Assembly: GCA_015698045.1 (NCBI GenBank)
Contig: BLAL01000044.1
Coordinates: 1,600,365 to 1,664,364, forward strand
Direction of reading: 5' to 3'
Length of the DNA: 64,000 nucleotides
Origin: Rhizophagus clarus
Lineage: Eukaryota; Glomeromycota; Glomeromycetes; Glomerales; Glomeraceae
The position numbers were made by a program, and so were the translations under genes. A model generated the notes under the pieces. That model worked only from the letters and a program-made list of their open reading frames with translations. It was not told the origin of the DNA and did no database searches. This document shows, one piece after another, positions 43,556 to 53,004 of the stretch. How positions within the stretch are numbered: the stretch's first letter is position 1; the number at the start of each line of letters is the position of its first letter.

Positions 43556-43990
43556 AGAAAAGATAAAAAACTCGTAAAAAAACAATTGTTAGGTTGATAA
43601 AATTTGTTATCCTTTTAGAATAGAAAAGATAAAAAATCTCGTAAAAAACAATTGTTAGGTTGATAAAATTTGTTATCCTTTTATAAGAATTTGATCGAAT
43701 TTATTACTGGTCTATATCATTTCTTCGTTGTATTCATTAATTTGTCCTATTCTTTTGCGATTTAATCATATGAATCATTAAAGTCTAATAAATTACTACG
43801 CCTACAACCTTACTATATTCGTTATAATAAACAAAAGGATGGAATGACATAATACTTTGGAGACATTATTCGTTTTGCGATTTAATCATATGAATCATTA
43901 GTCTTAAAATAAATTACTACGCCTACAACCTTACTTTATTCGTTATAATAAACAAAAGGATGGAATGACATAATACTTTGGAGACAATGT
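43556..43990. repeat. Two tandem duplications upstream of the Myb/SANT-like gene
   Basis: A 65-bp unit (GAAAAGATAAAAAA ... TTGTTATCCTTTTA) occurs twice at 43556-43685. A 115-bp unit (GTTTTGCGATTTAATCATAT ... ATAATACTTTGGAGACA) occurs twice at about 43755-43985. They form the upstream region of the gene and may repeat regulatory sites. Confidence 0.9.
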
Positions 43991-44048
43991 TACATCAAAA
44001 ATTCCCTATTAATTGTAACACGATTTAATATAATGAAATAACTAGACA

Positions 44049-44126
44049 TGTCGCGGGCTTGTCGCGGTTGTATCGCGGTAAACTATTAATAAAAAAATGA
44101 GTTATATCGTGGGTGTGTCGCGGGTG
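44049..44126. repeat. TGTCGCGG-type short repeats
   Basis: TGTCGCGG at 44049, 44060 and 44116, with TATCGCGG at 44071 and TATCGTGG at 44105. GC-rich boxes in AT-rich DNA suggest protein-binding sites. Confidence 0.55.
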
Positions 44127-44239
44127 GGTCAGTTGAAGGATTATATTCGAAGATTTTAATGTGAAAACTTATTACAAATAATACAATATTACAATATCAA
44201 TTATTCTGAGTTACGACAACTTTAAATAAATAAAATTTA

Positions 44240-44385
44240 TTCGTTTTCATATACATTGATGAATTCGTTCAACAAGTCCTCTACATCTTAGTCGAAATTT
44301 CCTCTCTCTCCCTCACTTTCATCATTATTAATATTATTTTTCGTAATCGTCATTTTCAGAATCGTCATCCATTATATAAAAAGGT
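44240..44385 (-). pseudogene. Remnant of a small acidic ORF
   Basis: The minus strand reads MDDDSENDDYE, then a frameshift and a stop, then DVEDLLNEFINVYENE and TAA. It looks like the degraded end of an acidic protein of unknown type. Confidence 0.3.
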
Positions 44386-44538
44386 TTCGGTTTTCGCCAT
44401 TAGATTTCGTCACAATTTTCCTATCAAATGATCAAATTGTACTATGTTTCACCACATTTTATCGTCCTAATCACATTTTATTAAAAACAAGTTTGAAATT
44501 TTTTACACCGTTACGTAATTTGCATGGCTGCATTTTAT

Positions 44539-47500
44539 TTATAAATTAAATTTTCTATTTAAAGGTATTATTGATAGGTAATTTTGTTTTCCAATTGTAA
44601 CATATTTAAATTTTGTAGCTCTACATAATATTCTATGAACCGGTAGCAATGAATCACAGCCTTCCTCATAGTATTCAGTTCTCCACAATTCCGTATTTGA
44701 TATGTCTGGTCTCATAAAGTTATGTTTAAATCGAATATCAGAGGAAGGTGCACATTTATACCATTTTACGTATGCTAGAAGATGTGTTTTGGGTCCTTCA
44801 GGAAATCTAAGCGTATGCTCAAAGTAATATTGTACTTCACCCGGGTATGCATCAATTGATTCATCATTAGCTGCTTTCCATTTTGCAAATATGGTCGCAT
44901 TTCTTTCTTGTAGACTTGATATCATAGACCCAAATATTTCAGCGCCAATTTGCAATCTTGCGTGCTGATTAACTACCAGGTCCATAAATCCTAATATTTC
45001 TCCTTGTTCTTTTTCATATAATATAGAATACCATTCACATAGAAAATTGCGCAATTCTAAAGGCATAATAACTTTGAAATATGAAGGCTTAAGCATTTGA
45101 CCTGGTAATATCTCAGTACCATATATCTTGGAAAACGTAGATATATTGTGTCTCATAGATAGAAAATGCTGCAATTCTTCTCTTTCTTCTGTGAGGGCCA
45201 AACTACCTACAGTCTTTCTTGCCATAAGAAGGCAAAGAGATTTATCAAGAAGACCAGATGTCCATTTGCACGTTAAGTGATAATCTACAAGAGTATTCTT
45301 GAGGACGATTTTCATAAGTTCAGGCTCTATTTGTCGATTACTGTTAGGATACGATCCTAAATAATAAGAAATATACATTTATTAAAAAATTTAAGAGATA
45401 TCGATGTAAAGTCAGGACTTTACCTATATATCCATTAAGTCTCTCAAATGGAAAAAGCCAATAACTATATATAGGACCATAATCACGACAACAATCAGGA
45501 ATGTGAAGCGCCAAATGTATGTTACTTGTTATGAATTCTGGCCCATATGTGTTTTCTATGAGGTGAGCCATGTCTTTTAACCTTTCTTGTGCTTCTTTTA
45601 AATCATCTTCGGTAATGAATCTTGCTGCCAAAAGATTACATGCCCGAACAAAATGGCCTAAAATCTTTCTATCGCTATTGTCTAGCATATCCCATAGAAT
45701 ATTAGTCGAATAGATCATGATGAAAATTTTCCATTGATCAGCAGTCAAATTAGAAAAGCCATCGTTTCCAATAGCAATTTTTGGAGGAATGCGACCGATG
45801 TCAGAAGGTAATTCAACGTGATCCATTCTTTGTTGTGCTACCCGAAGTTGTTCCATACTTAATTTTCCCTGATTCACAAAAATTGATTTGATTATCCATT
45901 TTGCTACACCAAGGAAAAGGCAATGCATTGGATCCACTGCAGCAAAACGTATAGGATCCATATACGGAAGACGAAGCAATTCAGACTAGCGCACACCATG
46001 CTTTTTGAAATGATTATCTCTAGAATTCTTCGAATTACATTGCAACCATTCATGAGCATATTTCTTATGTGATTCTGCGGTACTTATCTCATAGTTGTGA
46101 TCCCCTCCATAGTGAGTTTTATTATATTCTCCACTATAAATACTACGTTTCTCACATCTATGGCATTTCATTACTGCAGATCCATGACCAAACAACTTTC
46201 GTGTAGCTGGTATATCAGATGATCCAACAATCAATGCAACCTTTATATTTAAACCACCAGGACACTGGTATGTCTTTGGTACTTTCCAACCCTTCCAAAG
46301 TTTTAAAAATTCGTCTACAATAGGGGCCAAATAATGATTGATACGTTCTAATCCTACCTCTTTTGGTCCTGGTAAAAAACCCAAATATATAATGTTTTCA
46401 GGCTTATTTCTTTCCGATCTTGGAAGGTTGCATATAGATGCATATATTGCACCAGTACTGTGTTGTGTGTAGGTAAATGGCTGGAACCAGTCAAGATTAA
46501 AGAGAAGACCTAGATGGCTTGTGGCAGTTTCTGGCGTAAAAAAGGTACTGCCATCAAATGGAAATGTTTTCCATACTTTTCCATCATAAATATCTGAATA
46601 GATATCTCCTTTTCTTTGAAATCCTGATGGTTTCAACATATTTTCAAAACCAGGTCGTTGATATAACATACTCAATTGCTGATAAATGCTTGGTTTAGGA
46701 TAAAGACTACGTAGCACAGCAATTGTTTCTCCTTTACGTTTTTTAAGAACAGTAAGCGGATTGTTGCATTGGTTACGACGACTTGGTGTTGGATTATCTG
46801 GAAATTCTTCATGTAGGCAATTCTTAATGGTGACTTTTCCTTCTTTCTTATATGTGACAATATCTTCAACATTATGCATTTTATGACAATTATTGCATAC
46901 AGCTAACTGCATTTTTGGTTGCAAAATATTCAAATATCCTTTTGCCTTAAATAAGGAGTTAGGAAATTTTTTGAATTGTGAATCATTTAAACGAGTAAGT
47001 ACAATATGTAAGAATTTTATTAACGCTTCAATTGCCGTGTCAGTAAGGCGAAATCTTTGTTGGAATTTAAATAGCCATAGAATTATTTCAGTTTCCAACG
47101 AATCATTTAAGTTTTCCATCACAAACACTTCATCGCTATCAAATTTGGGAGATGTGAAAATATTTTCACCTTCATTTTCTTCTTCCTGATCTGTATTATC
47201 ATCCGTCTTTTCTTCATTTTCATAATTATCATCATCATTTTTATCAAGTTTAGATGCAGGAACACGAAAGTTTGATGAAAATGTGTTTATATTTTCTTCT
47301 TCATTTAATTGAAAAGAATCAGGGAATGAATCAGGAAAAGAATCAGGCGGTATACCTTCTTCATTATCTGAATTATTTAATTGGAAAGAATCAGGGTCAT
47401 CTATTTTCCGCTTTTTTGAATTTGTTCTGGTGAGATTTTGTTCACTTGTCATAATGGCATTTTCTTGATCTTTTCTATTATGGTTTAACTTCCATAGGCG

Positions 47501-47677
47501 TTTGTCTTTTGCATGTTTCTTTAGAGTACGAGGGTCAACTTCTTCACCATTACAAAGAATACAATTACATGCATACAAATACTTCTTTTTGGGCTTTAAT
47601 AAATCAGCAACAGAGGTTTCATTTTTACAATTTTTATTATGTTTTATTAAATCGGCTACTGAAGTTTTATTACTCAT
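44539..47677 (-). pseudogene. Plavaka/TNP2-like transposase, nearly intact with one nonsense codon
   Basis: Two exons, 47677-45424 and 45356-44539, joined in phase across a 67-nt intron (1024 codons including stop). N-terminal Cys/His motif CNCILCN...H (about residues 36-56); acidic, Ser-rich linker; second Cys-rich block CNNCHKMH...RRNQC (about 260-310). The core has NLDWFQPF, NLPRSERNKPENI, GFLPGPKE, then DIPATRK with CHRCEK, and the DPMHCLFLG catalytic-Asp motif typical of Plavaka and TNP2-like proteins, followed by FERLNGYIGSYPNSNRQIE. Codon 564 is TAG (45988-45986), between KHGVR and SELLRLPYMD, where a sense codon is expected. Everything else is open, so the damage is recent, or a stop is tolerated at low level. 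It would catalyse cut-and-paste movement of this element. Confidence 0.88.
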
Positions 47678-47760
47678 TTTGCTAAAATATATTTACTAAA
47701 ATATATGAAAAAGTTTAGAATATTTAGACAGCTATTCAAATGAAGTATAATTCTTTCAGG

Positions 47761-47942
47761 ATCAGATTCGCGTTGAATTCTTTTAAATCGGATTGCGTAA
47801 TCAGGATCAGGTTCGCGTTTGATCAGATTCGCGTGAGGAAACCTTCGGAATCAGATTCGCGTAAGGGAATCCTCAGAATTTTCCAGGATCAGGTTCGCGT
47901 AGTTGCACCTGAAATCTATATAAATATGCAACCTTTTCGCGT
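47761..47942 (+). promoter_or_regulatory. Divergent promoter with five ATCAG(A/G)TTCGCGT boxes and a TATA box
   Basis: ATCAGATTCGCGT or ATCAGGTTCGCGT occurs at 47761, 47806, 47822, 47850 and 47888, all in one orientation. A weaker copy is at 47787 and a TTCGCGT at 47936. TATATAAATAT at 47917-47927 is 70 nt before the plus-strand gene's ATG. The boxes lie between the transposase (minus) and that gene (plus), so one factor could control both. Confidence 0.75.
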
Positions 47943-47995
47943 TCTGAAAACTCTTCTTCTCATTCAAAGTTTTGCACTCAACTGAAATATAAGTA

Positions 47996-49184
47996 ATGAT
48001 GGACAGGGACAGTGATCAGGAATCTGTAAGCTCTTCCTCTTCCTCTTCCGCTTCCGCTTCCTCTTCCTCTTCCTCATCATCATCGTCAGCTGCTTCGTAT
48101 AAAATGATTAAAGCAAGTATTATTTATTATTTATTTATCATTTATGGTTTTTTTTTCATTCTATTTACGTTTATCTATTATTCTATAGAAAGAAGTCTAT
48201 ATATGGGTAGACTCGGAATTAAGAGATACTTATAAAATAGACGAGGAACGGACTTGGGTAGAGCAAAAGGAAAACATAGTAACAAAACTATTGCCGCCTT
48301 TGTACAAGCTCATGAATAAAAAATATAATATTACAAACGGCAAGTTACTAAAAATTTTGTACGGACGATGGCGTTCTCGGCATCGTGTGAATAACATTAA
48401 AAATCAAGGAGAAGAAAGAATAAAACAAGATAAGAGAAGGGCAAAAAAGAATTCGAGGATGCAAGACGTAAGTAAATATTCAATTAATGTGAAATGAAAA
48501 GTTAGTAGTTAACTATCAATTACATTACTAGAAAAAAAAAAGAAGAACAAAAGCAACAAACTATTTGATAGAAGGTAAAGATAAGTATATTGTCAGGTAT
48601 CCAGAAGGAGACCTTGTAAAAATTCTTAAAGATTCGGGTTACCACTCGGAAGAGTGGGAAGAAACAAATCCTGAGGAAGATTGGACTGTTATCCGACCTG
48701 CAGTAGTTGAAGATGGTGAAGTTATTGAGGAAGCCGTTAAAGAAAAGTCAACATCAGTATACATTTATGATAAATGGTGGCGTTCTTCTGCAGTATGTAT
48801 ATTTATTATTTTATTAGTTTATTTATCAAAAACACTAATAGTAATTTATTTATTTAAGCTTTACGATTATTACACGACCGAATTGATCCGACGGTCGAAT
48901 TATTAAGGAAAAAACCACCAACTTTAAACCCTAAAAAAGCTGACAACATATCTGCATCTAGCGTACCACCTATGGGTGCACCAAACTGGTGTTTAAATCA
49001 AGAGTCGCTCAAACAGTTTAACCGTTCAAGTGTTGATATTCCGATATACGATTATGATACCGATGATAACCACGATAAAGACAAAGAAGAAATCCCAAAT
49101 AGAACTAATTCAAATAGTAGAAAGAAGAGAAAAACTAAAAAAAACCCAAAACAAAAGAGAACCAAAAAACATAAATCAAAATAA
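47996..49184 (+). CDS. Spliced accessory gene of the CACTA element, function unknown
   Basis: Main exons: 48189-48467 (93 codons), 48532-48792 (87 codons) and about 48859-49184, with a short first exon from ATG 47996. Donors GTAAGT (48468) and GTATGT (48793) and matching acceptors are good. First exon: the donor GTAAGC at 48026 keeps phase; using the later donor (48117), which would include a long serine run, needs an acceptor 4 nt further on. The product is charged, with RWRSRHRVNNIK and KKNSRMQD; a middle region with RYPEGDLVKIL and EEWEE...EEDWTVIRP; and a lysine-rich C-terminus. Last exon: the frame open for about 105 codons does not follow exon 3 in phase with the best donor; a GT at 48782 would fix it. 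I do not recognise the family. Divergent pairing with the transposase suggests a role in transposition. Confidence 0.6.
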
Positions 49185-49189
49185 TTCAA

Positions 49190-49610
49190 TAATTTTTTTT
49201 TCTAATTCAAATAGAAGAAAAGAAGAGAAAACCTAAAAAAAAAACAAAATAAAAGAGAACCAAAAAGCATAAATCAAAATAATTCAATAATTTTCTTTTT
49301 ACTCATTAAATCTAGTCTTAAATAGATTTATGTTATTTGATTATATAATAAATTGAATCAATCATCCGTATGCAGTTTAATTAAAAGTTAATCAAAAATT
49401 TAATAAGCTAGGTTCAAAATTGATTTGTGTTTACGTTTATTTTTAAAAAAACTTTAATTGAAACAAATTTAATCTAATCCGTTCTGCATGCGAGACAATG
49501 TATTTCTATTTTATTTGTTACATATCAGATATATTAGAGGATTAATTTATAATTTGAAAATACGTAATGACTAATAACAAACATGTGATCCGATTATTAT
49601 CATTTAAAAA
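49190..49610. other. 3' flank in the CACTA element, no gene
   Basis: AT-rich, with a short partial duplication of the preceding gene's Lys-rich 3' end (49205-49290). Nothing else is seen. Confidence 0.5.
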
Positions 49611-49614
49611 ATCG

Positions 49615-49808
49615 TACAAATATCGGGTAACCGATATATATTAGCCAACATATCGGGGACTAAAAGTTTAAATATCGGGGTCTTTGATAATTATAATTTT
49701 AGACATATTTTGAGATGTGACAAATCGGGTGTCCGATATGTATAAAAACCCGATATGTATCTGATTAGTCACTGATATATAGACGCCCGATATGTACCCG
49801 ATAGTATT
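49615..49808. repeat. Right subterminal ATATCGGG repeats
   Basis: ATATCGGGTAACCGATAT at about 49619, ATATCGGGG at 49649 and 49671, TCCGATATG, ACCCGATATG, GCCCGATATG and TACCCGATA further right. They match the left end in inverted order. Confidence 0.8.
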
Positions 49809-49822
49809 GATTTTGACCAGTG

Positions 49823-50395
49823 ATATGAACCTTTTCCATATAAACACTTGGAAAATCTTTATCAAAATATCCCATGATACGAACTCTTTCTTCACGAATT
49901 TTTAGAAAATCTTAAAAAAAAAATTTCTATCAAAGAATCCATACGAACCCTTTCCATATGAACTCTTAGAAAATATCTTAAAAAAATTTTCTATCAGATA
50001 TCCCATATGAACCCTTTCAATACGAACTCTTAGAAAATCTCTTAAAAAAAATTTTCTATTAAAGATATCCTATATGAACCTTTCCTATATGAACTCTTAG
50101 AAAATACGAACTCTTCCCATACAAACTATCTCAAAAAAAAAAATTTCTATTAGATATCACATACGAACTGAACTCAGAAAATCTCTTAAAAAAAAAATTT
50201 TCTATCAGATATCCCATACGAACTCTTTCCATATGAACTCTTAGAAAATAAAAAAAATTTTCTATTAGATATCCTATACGAACTCTTAGAAATCTCAAAA
50301 AAAAAAGAATATCTATTTATCAATACAAATCTTAGGAAATCTATCAAAAAAAATTTTCTATCAGAGTTTAAAATGGTTTATAAATAAAACGTTAT
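49823..50395. repeat. Satellite block right of the CACTA element
   Basis: Continuation of the satellite interrupted at 38359; the first unit resumes exactly at the duplicated ATA. Confidence 0.95.
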
Positions 50396-50469
50396 TGTTG
50401 AAAAAATCTAAAAATCTGCTAATATATAATAAGCCAATTAGCAACCAATCGGTCATCAATCTGATATGT

Positions 50470-50855
50470 GAAATCATTTAAATTTTTCATCACAAACACT
50501 TCATCACTATCAAATTTGAGAGATGTGAAAATATTTTTTATATTATCCTCATCTTCATTTTTTTCTTCCTGATCTTTATTATCATCATCATCATCATCTT
50601 CTTCTTCTTGATAGATATAATTTTGATCAATGTTATAATCATTCTCTTCATTAAAATAATTGACATCATTATCATTTTTATCAAATGTAAGTGCAGGAAT
50701 ATGAAAGTTTGATGAAAATGGTATATTTATACTTTCTTTTTCATTACTTAATTGGAAAGAATTAGGGAAAAAAGAATTAGGCGGAATACTATCTTCATTA
50801 TCTGATGGTTTATTTGGGTGAAAAGAATCAAGTGAAGGCTTATGATTGACTATAA
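50470..50855 (-). pseudogene. Fragment of a second Plavaka-type transposase (N-terminal linker)
   Basis: Closely similar to 47095-47420. On the minus strand it encodes the acidic linker with FTSLKFDSDEVFVMKNLND near its end, as in the complete copy (FTSPKFDSDEVFVMENLND). It is open over its length but lacks start, zinc motifs and catalytic core. It is fused at 50469/50470 to the truncated end of the second large element, so two broken elements meet here. Confidence 0.8.
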
Positions 50856-50899
50856 ATTATATACTTTACAGAAACCTTGAAAATATGAGCGATGTTGAA

Positions 50900-51310
50900 T
50901 TGATACGGGTACGATATAAATTTCATGTCATAATGGTATCAATTTCTGTGATGATATTGTTATAATGTTGATTTGATATCGTTACTTCATCACCATAATT
51001 TATCGCGAAAATATCGTGACGATATCTATTCAAAAGAATATCAAATCGGCACAGCCTTGATATCATTACGATGTTGGTAATTTCAAAAAAAAAGGATGAT
51101 ATATTTGCGATATTGATTTGATATCGTCACTTCATCCCACAATTTATCGCCGAGATATCGTGACAACATTTATTTAAAAAAATATCTGATCGGTATAGTC
51201 TTGATATCGTTACGATATTGGTAATTTCAGGGATAAAAAAAGATGTATTTACGATATTGATTTGATATCGTCACTTCATTGCCGCAACTCATTTGTGGTA
51301 TCGCAACTCA
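50900..51310. repeat. Roughly 130-bp tandem repeats with GATATCGT motifs
   Basis: Three diverged copies of TTGATTTGATATCGTCACTTCAT ... ATATCGTGACGATA ... CTTGATATC(A/G)TTACGATAT. Many small palindromes suggest subterminal repeats of an unidentified DNA transposon. Confidence 0.6.
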
Positions 51311-51412
51311 TCTGCAATACCGCAAATATTAAACTTTTTTTTTTTTTTACAACTTTTATATGTATAACGTGCTGCCATATTATTAAAATAAAATTCTGAT
51401 ATTTTTATACGA

Positions 51413-51580
51413 TTAAGCAAGATTACATAAAAATATACTATGGACTTTGACTACTTCCATATGTCGCCGCCACAGAGGTTGTTGAGATTGCGGTTGCAAA
51501 GGCTTCCAAATTTTAATAAGAGAATTCTTTTTACGAATTTCTTGTTCTTGTATAGGTTTATTACGATATTGAGAAGACAT
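51413..51580 (-). pseudogene. Truncated copy of the MSSQ-start Gln/Pro gene
   Basis: From ATG 51580 it reads MSSQYRNKPIQ, then IRKKNSLIKIWKPLQPQSQQ, clearly related to the start of the gene at 54838 (MSSQ...IRKKGSLIKHWQPSQPQ). The similarity ends after about 40 codons. Confidence 0.6.
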
Positions 51581-51689
51581 TTTTAAAACTTGTTTGATGA
51601 TGATTCTACAGGTTAAAATGTGAGTCAAAAATTTTTTTTTCTTCTCATTTTTTTTATTATTATAAATCAATTCTTTCATTCCTTATTTT

Positions 51690-51720
51690 TGCATTGATCT
51701 TACCACATCATGATCGAGTA
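51690..51720. repeat. TGATCTTACCACATCATGATCG repeat
   Basis: The same text occurs at about 54922, and variants at 55026 and 55182, always upstream of an MSSQ-type gene start. It could be a promoter box or part of a terminal repeat. Confidence 0.5.
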
Positions 51721-51839
51721 TGATTAATATGGTGGTCAATTTCGAAAGAAAAAATATATTTTTTTGATATACTTTGATGTATTTTCCATATGATTTTAGA
51801 TATTGAGAATTTGGTAAGAGAAAAGTTTTTTTAATTACT

Positions 51840-52015
51840 ACTTTAACGAAATGTACTAACACTTGTTCTTTTTTTTAGACAGGTTCAAAGCATGGGATTT
51901 CAACTGGAGCTCAGGGGTGTAGATTTCGGTGGGTATTTTATAACATTTTTTTTTTAAATCTTTTTTTTTTAATGTACTATTACTAACAGTTCGTTTCTTT
52001 GGAATTTTTCTATTT
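51840..52015 (+). other. Single intron/mini-exon unit of the array family
   Basis: AACGAAATGTACTAACAC, a T-rich tract and TAG precede a 50-nt segment (51879-51928) ending GATTTCG|GTGGG. A second TTACTAACAG box follows at about 51981. It matches the units at 7.5-10 kb. Confidence 0.5.
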
Positions 52016-52019
52016 TGTA

Positions 52020-52740
52020 AATTATACTAGTAGTTTATGTATTATTATTTAGCCGTATAATAAAATAATTTATTGGCATTTTAAAATATATTAATCATGT
52101 TCTGTCAATCTTTACAAAATTGTGAAAATTATCATAAAATGGTTTTAAATACATTGTCAGGATGACATATTTTATGATGTTCTGGTAAGCATCGGAAATG
52201 GGTTCTAATGTGGTTTTCAAAATGATTTTTTATTATGTAAAATGTCTTTACAACCATATTAAAATTCGAATTTTAAGTACATTTATGATATCATAAAAGT
52301 ATCATACAATATCTTGAAAAAATTGCCTTGTCCAGTAAAAGTAGTCTCATTTTATTTACGAATGTATATTTTAATATACAGTATTTGAAATGTATTAGAG
52401 ACATTATTCTATTCAATACATTTACTAAATTTTATCGACATGGTTAATAAATTTTTAAAATCGGAACGACTTTAATAATAATTCGTGACGATTTATCAGT
52501 AAATTGATCCACGATCGGTAGACGATTATTTGCATGATATGTTTACTATTCGGACACAATTCAATACATTTCAGCAAAGAATAAATTATATATATATTAA
52601 GCAAAATTATTGATATGAACTTTATTTATGATTAAAAGTGTTAATAATAAAAGTATTAATAATGTAAATGTTAAGTATAATTACTAAATTATAGCTCTTC
52701 TATGCTAAATATTTACTATAAACTATTGATCGAATAAAAA
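52020..52740. other. AT-rich spacer, nothing recognised
   Basis: No open frame, RNA gene or clear repeat. Confidence 0.5.
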
Positions 52741-52750
52741 AATCAAAGCG

Positions 52751-52912
52751 CTATAACATTATAAGACCATCAAGTTTCCACGAATATTTATTTTCTATCC
52801 CTTTTGTTCTTAGAGTATTAAAAATCTTCCAGAACCTTAAAGTATTATCGTCACCACCAGCTCCAGCTACAATGTCCTCTCCATTTGGAGAAATATAAAA
52901 ATAAAGGACGTG
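52751..52912 (-). pseudogene. Captured fragment of a Cdc20/Cdh1-type WD40 protein
   Basis: The minus frame reads HVLYFYISPNGEDIVAGAGG then DDNTLRFWKIFNTL, ending at TAG. This is the last WD40 repeat and start of the C-terminus of APC/C activators (family pattern RVLYL...SPDG..IVTGAGDETLRFWNVF). A small insertion follows GAG, and the normal C-terminus is missing. It is a gene piece, probably moved by a DNA transposon. Confidence 0.75.
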
Positions 52913-53004
52913 ATAAAAATGTAAAATGATACATAATAAAAATATATTATATAAAATTTATAATAACGCTTCTCACTAGCCTCCTTAATTTTCAATCTTC
53001 TTAG

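Larger units (their letters stand above)
38360..49822. mobile_element. 11.46-kb CACTA/Plavaka-type DNA transposon with 3-bp target duplication
   Basis: The ends are CACTGGTCAAAATC in inverted orientation, and ATA is duplicated on both sides (38357-38359, 49823-49825). Removing the element and one ATA restores an ordinary satellite unit (cccATAtgaac). CACT(A/G) ends and a 3-bp duplication are typical of the CACTA superfamily. Inside are subterminal ATATCGGGTA repeats at both ends, a Plavaka-type transposase, a Myb/SANT-like gene, a divergent spliced gene and captured host fragments. Confidence 0.95.
35173..50469. mobile_element. Second large TIR/satellite element, right end missing, split by a CACTA element
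   Basis: The left end (CGGGTGAATGATGTCAAAT) is a mutated version of CAGGTCGAATGATGTCAAAT. The order of parts matches the element at 20775-34055: GATGGTC minisatellite, AT-rich part with GTTAGTA motifs, satellite, then the AATCGGTCATCAATC right-end repeats. It stops abruptly at 50469, about 190 bp short of a full end, and is joined to a piece of a transposase gene. Without the insertion it is about 3.8 kb. Confidence 0.7.
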
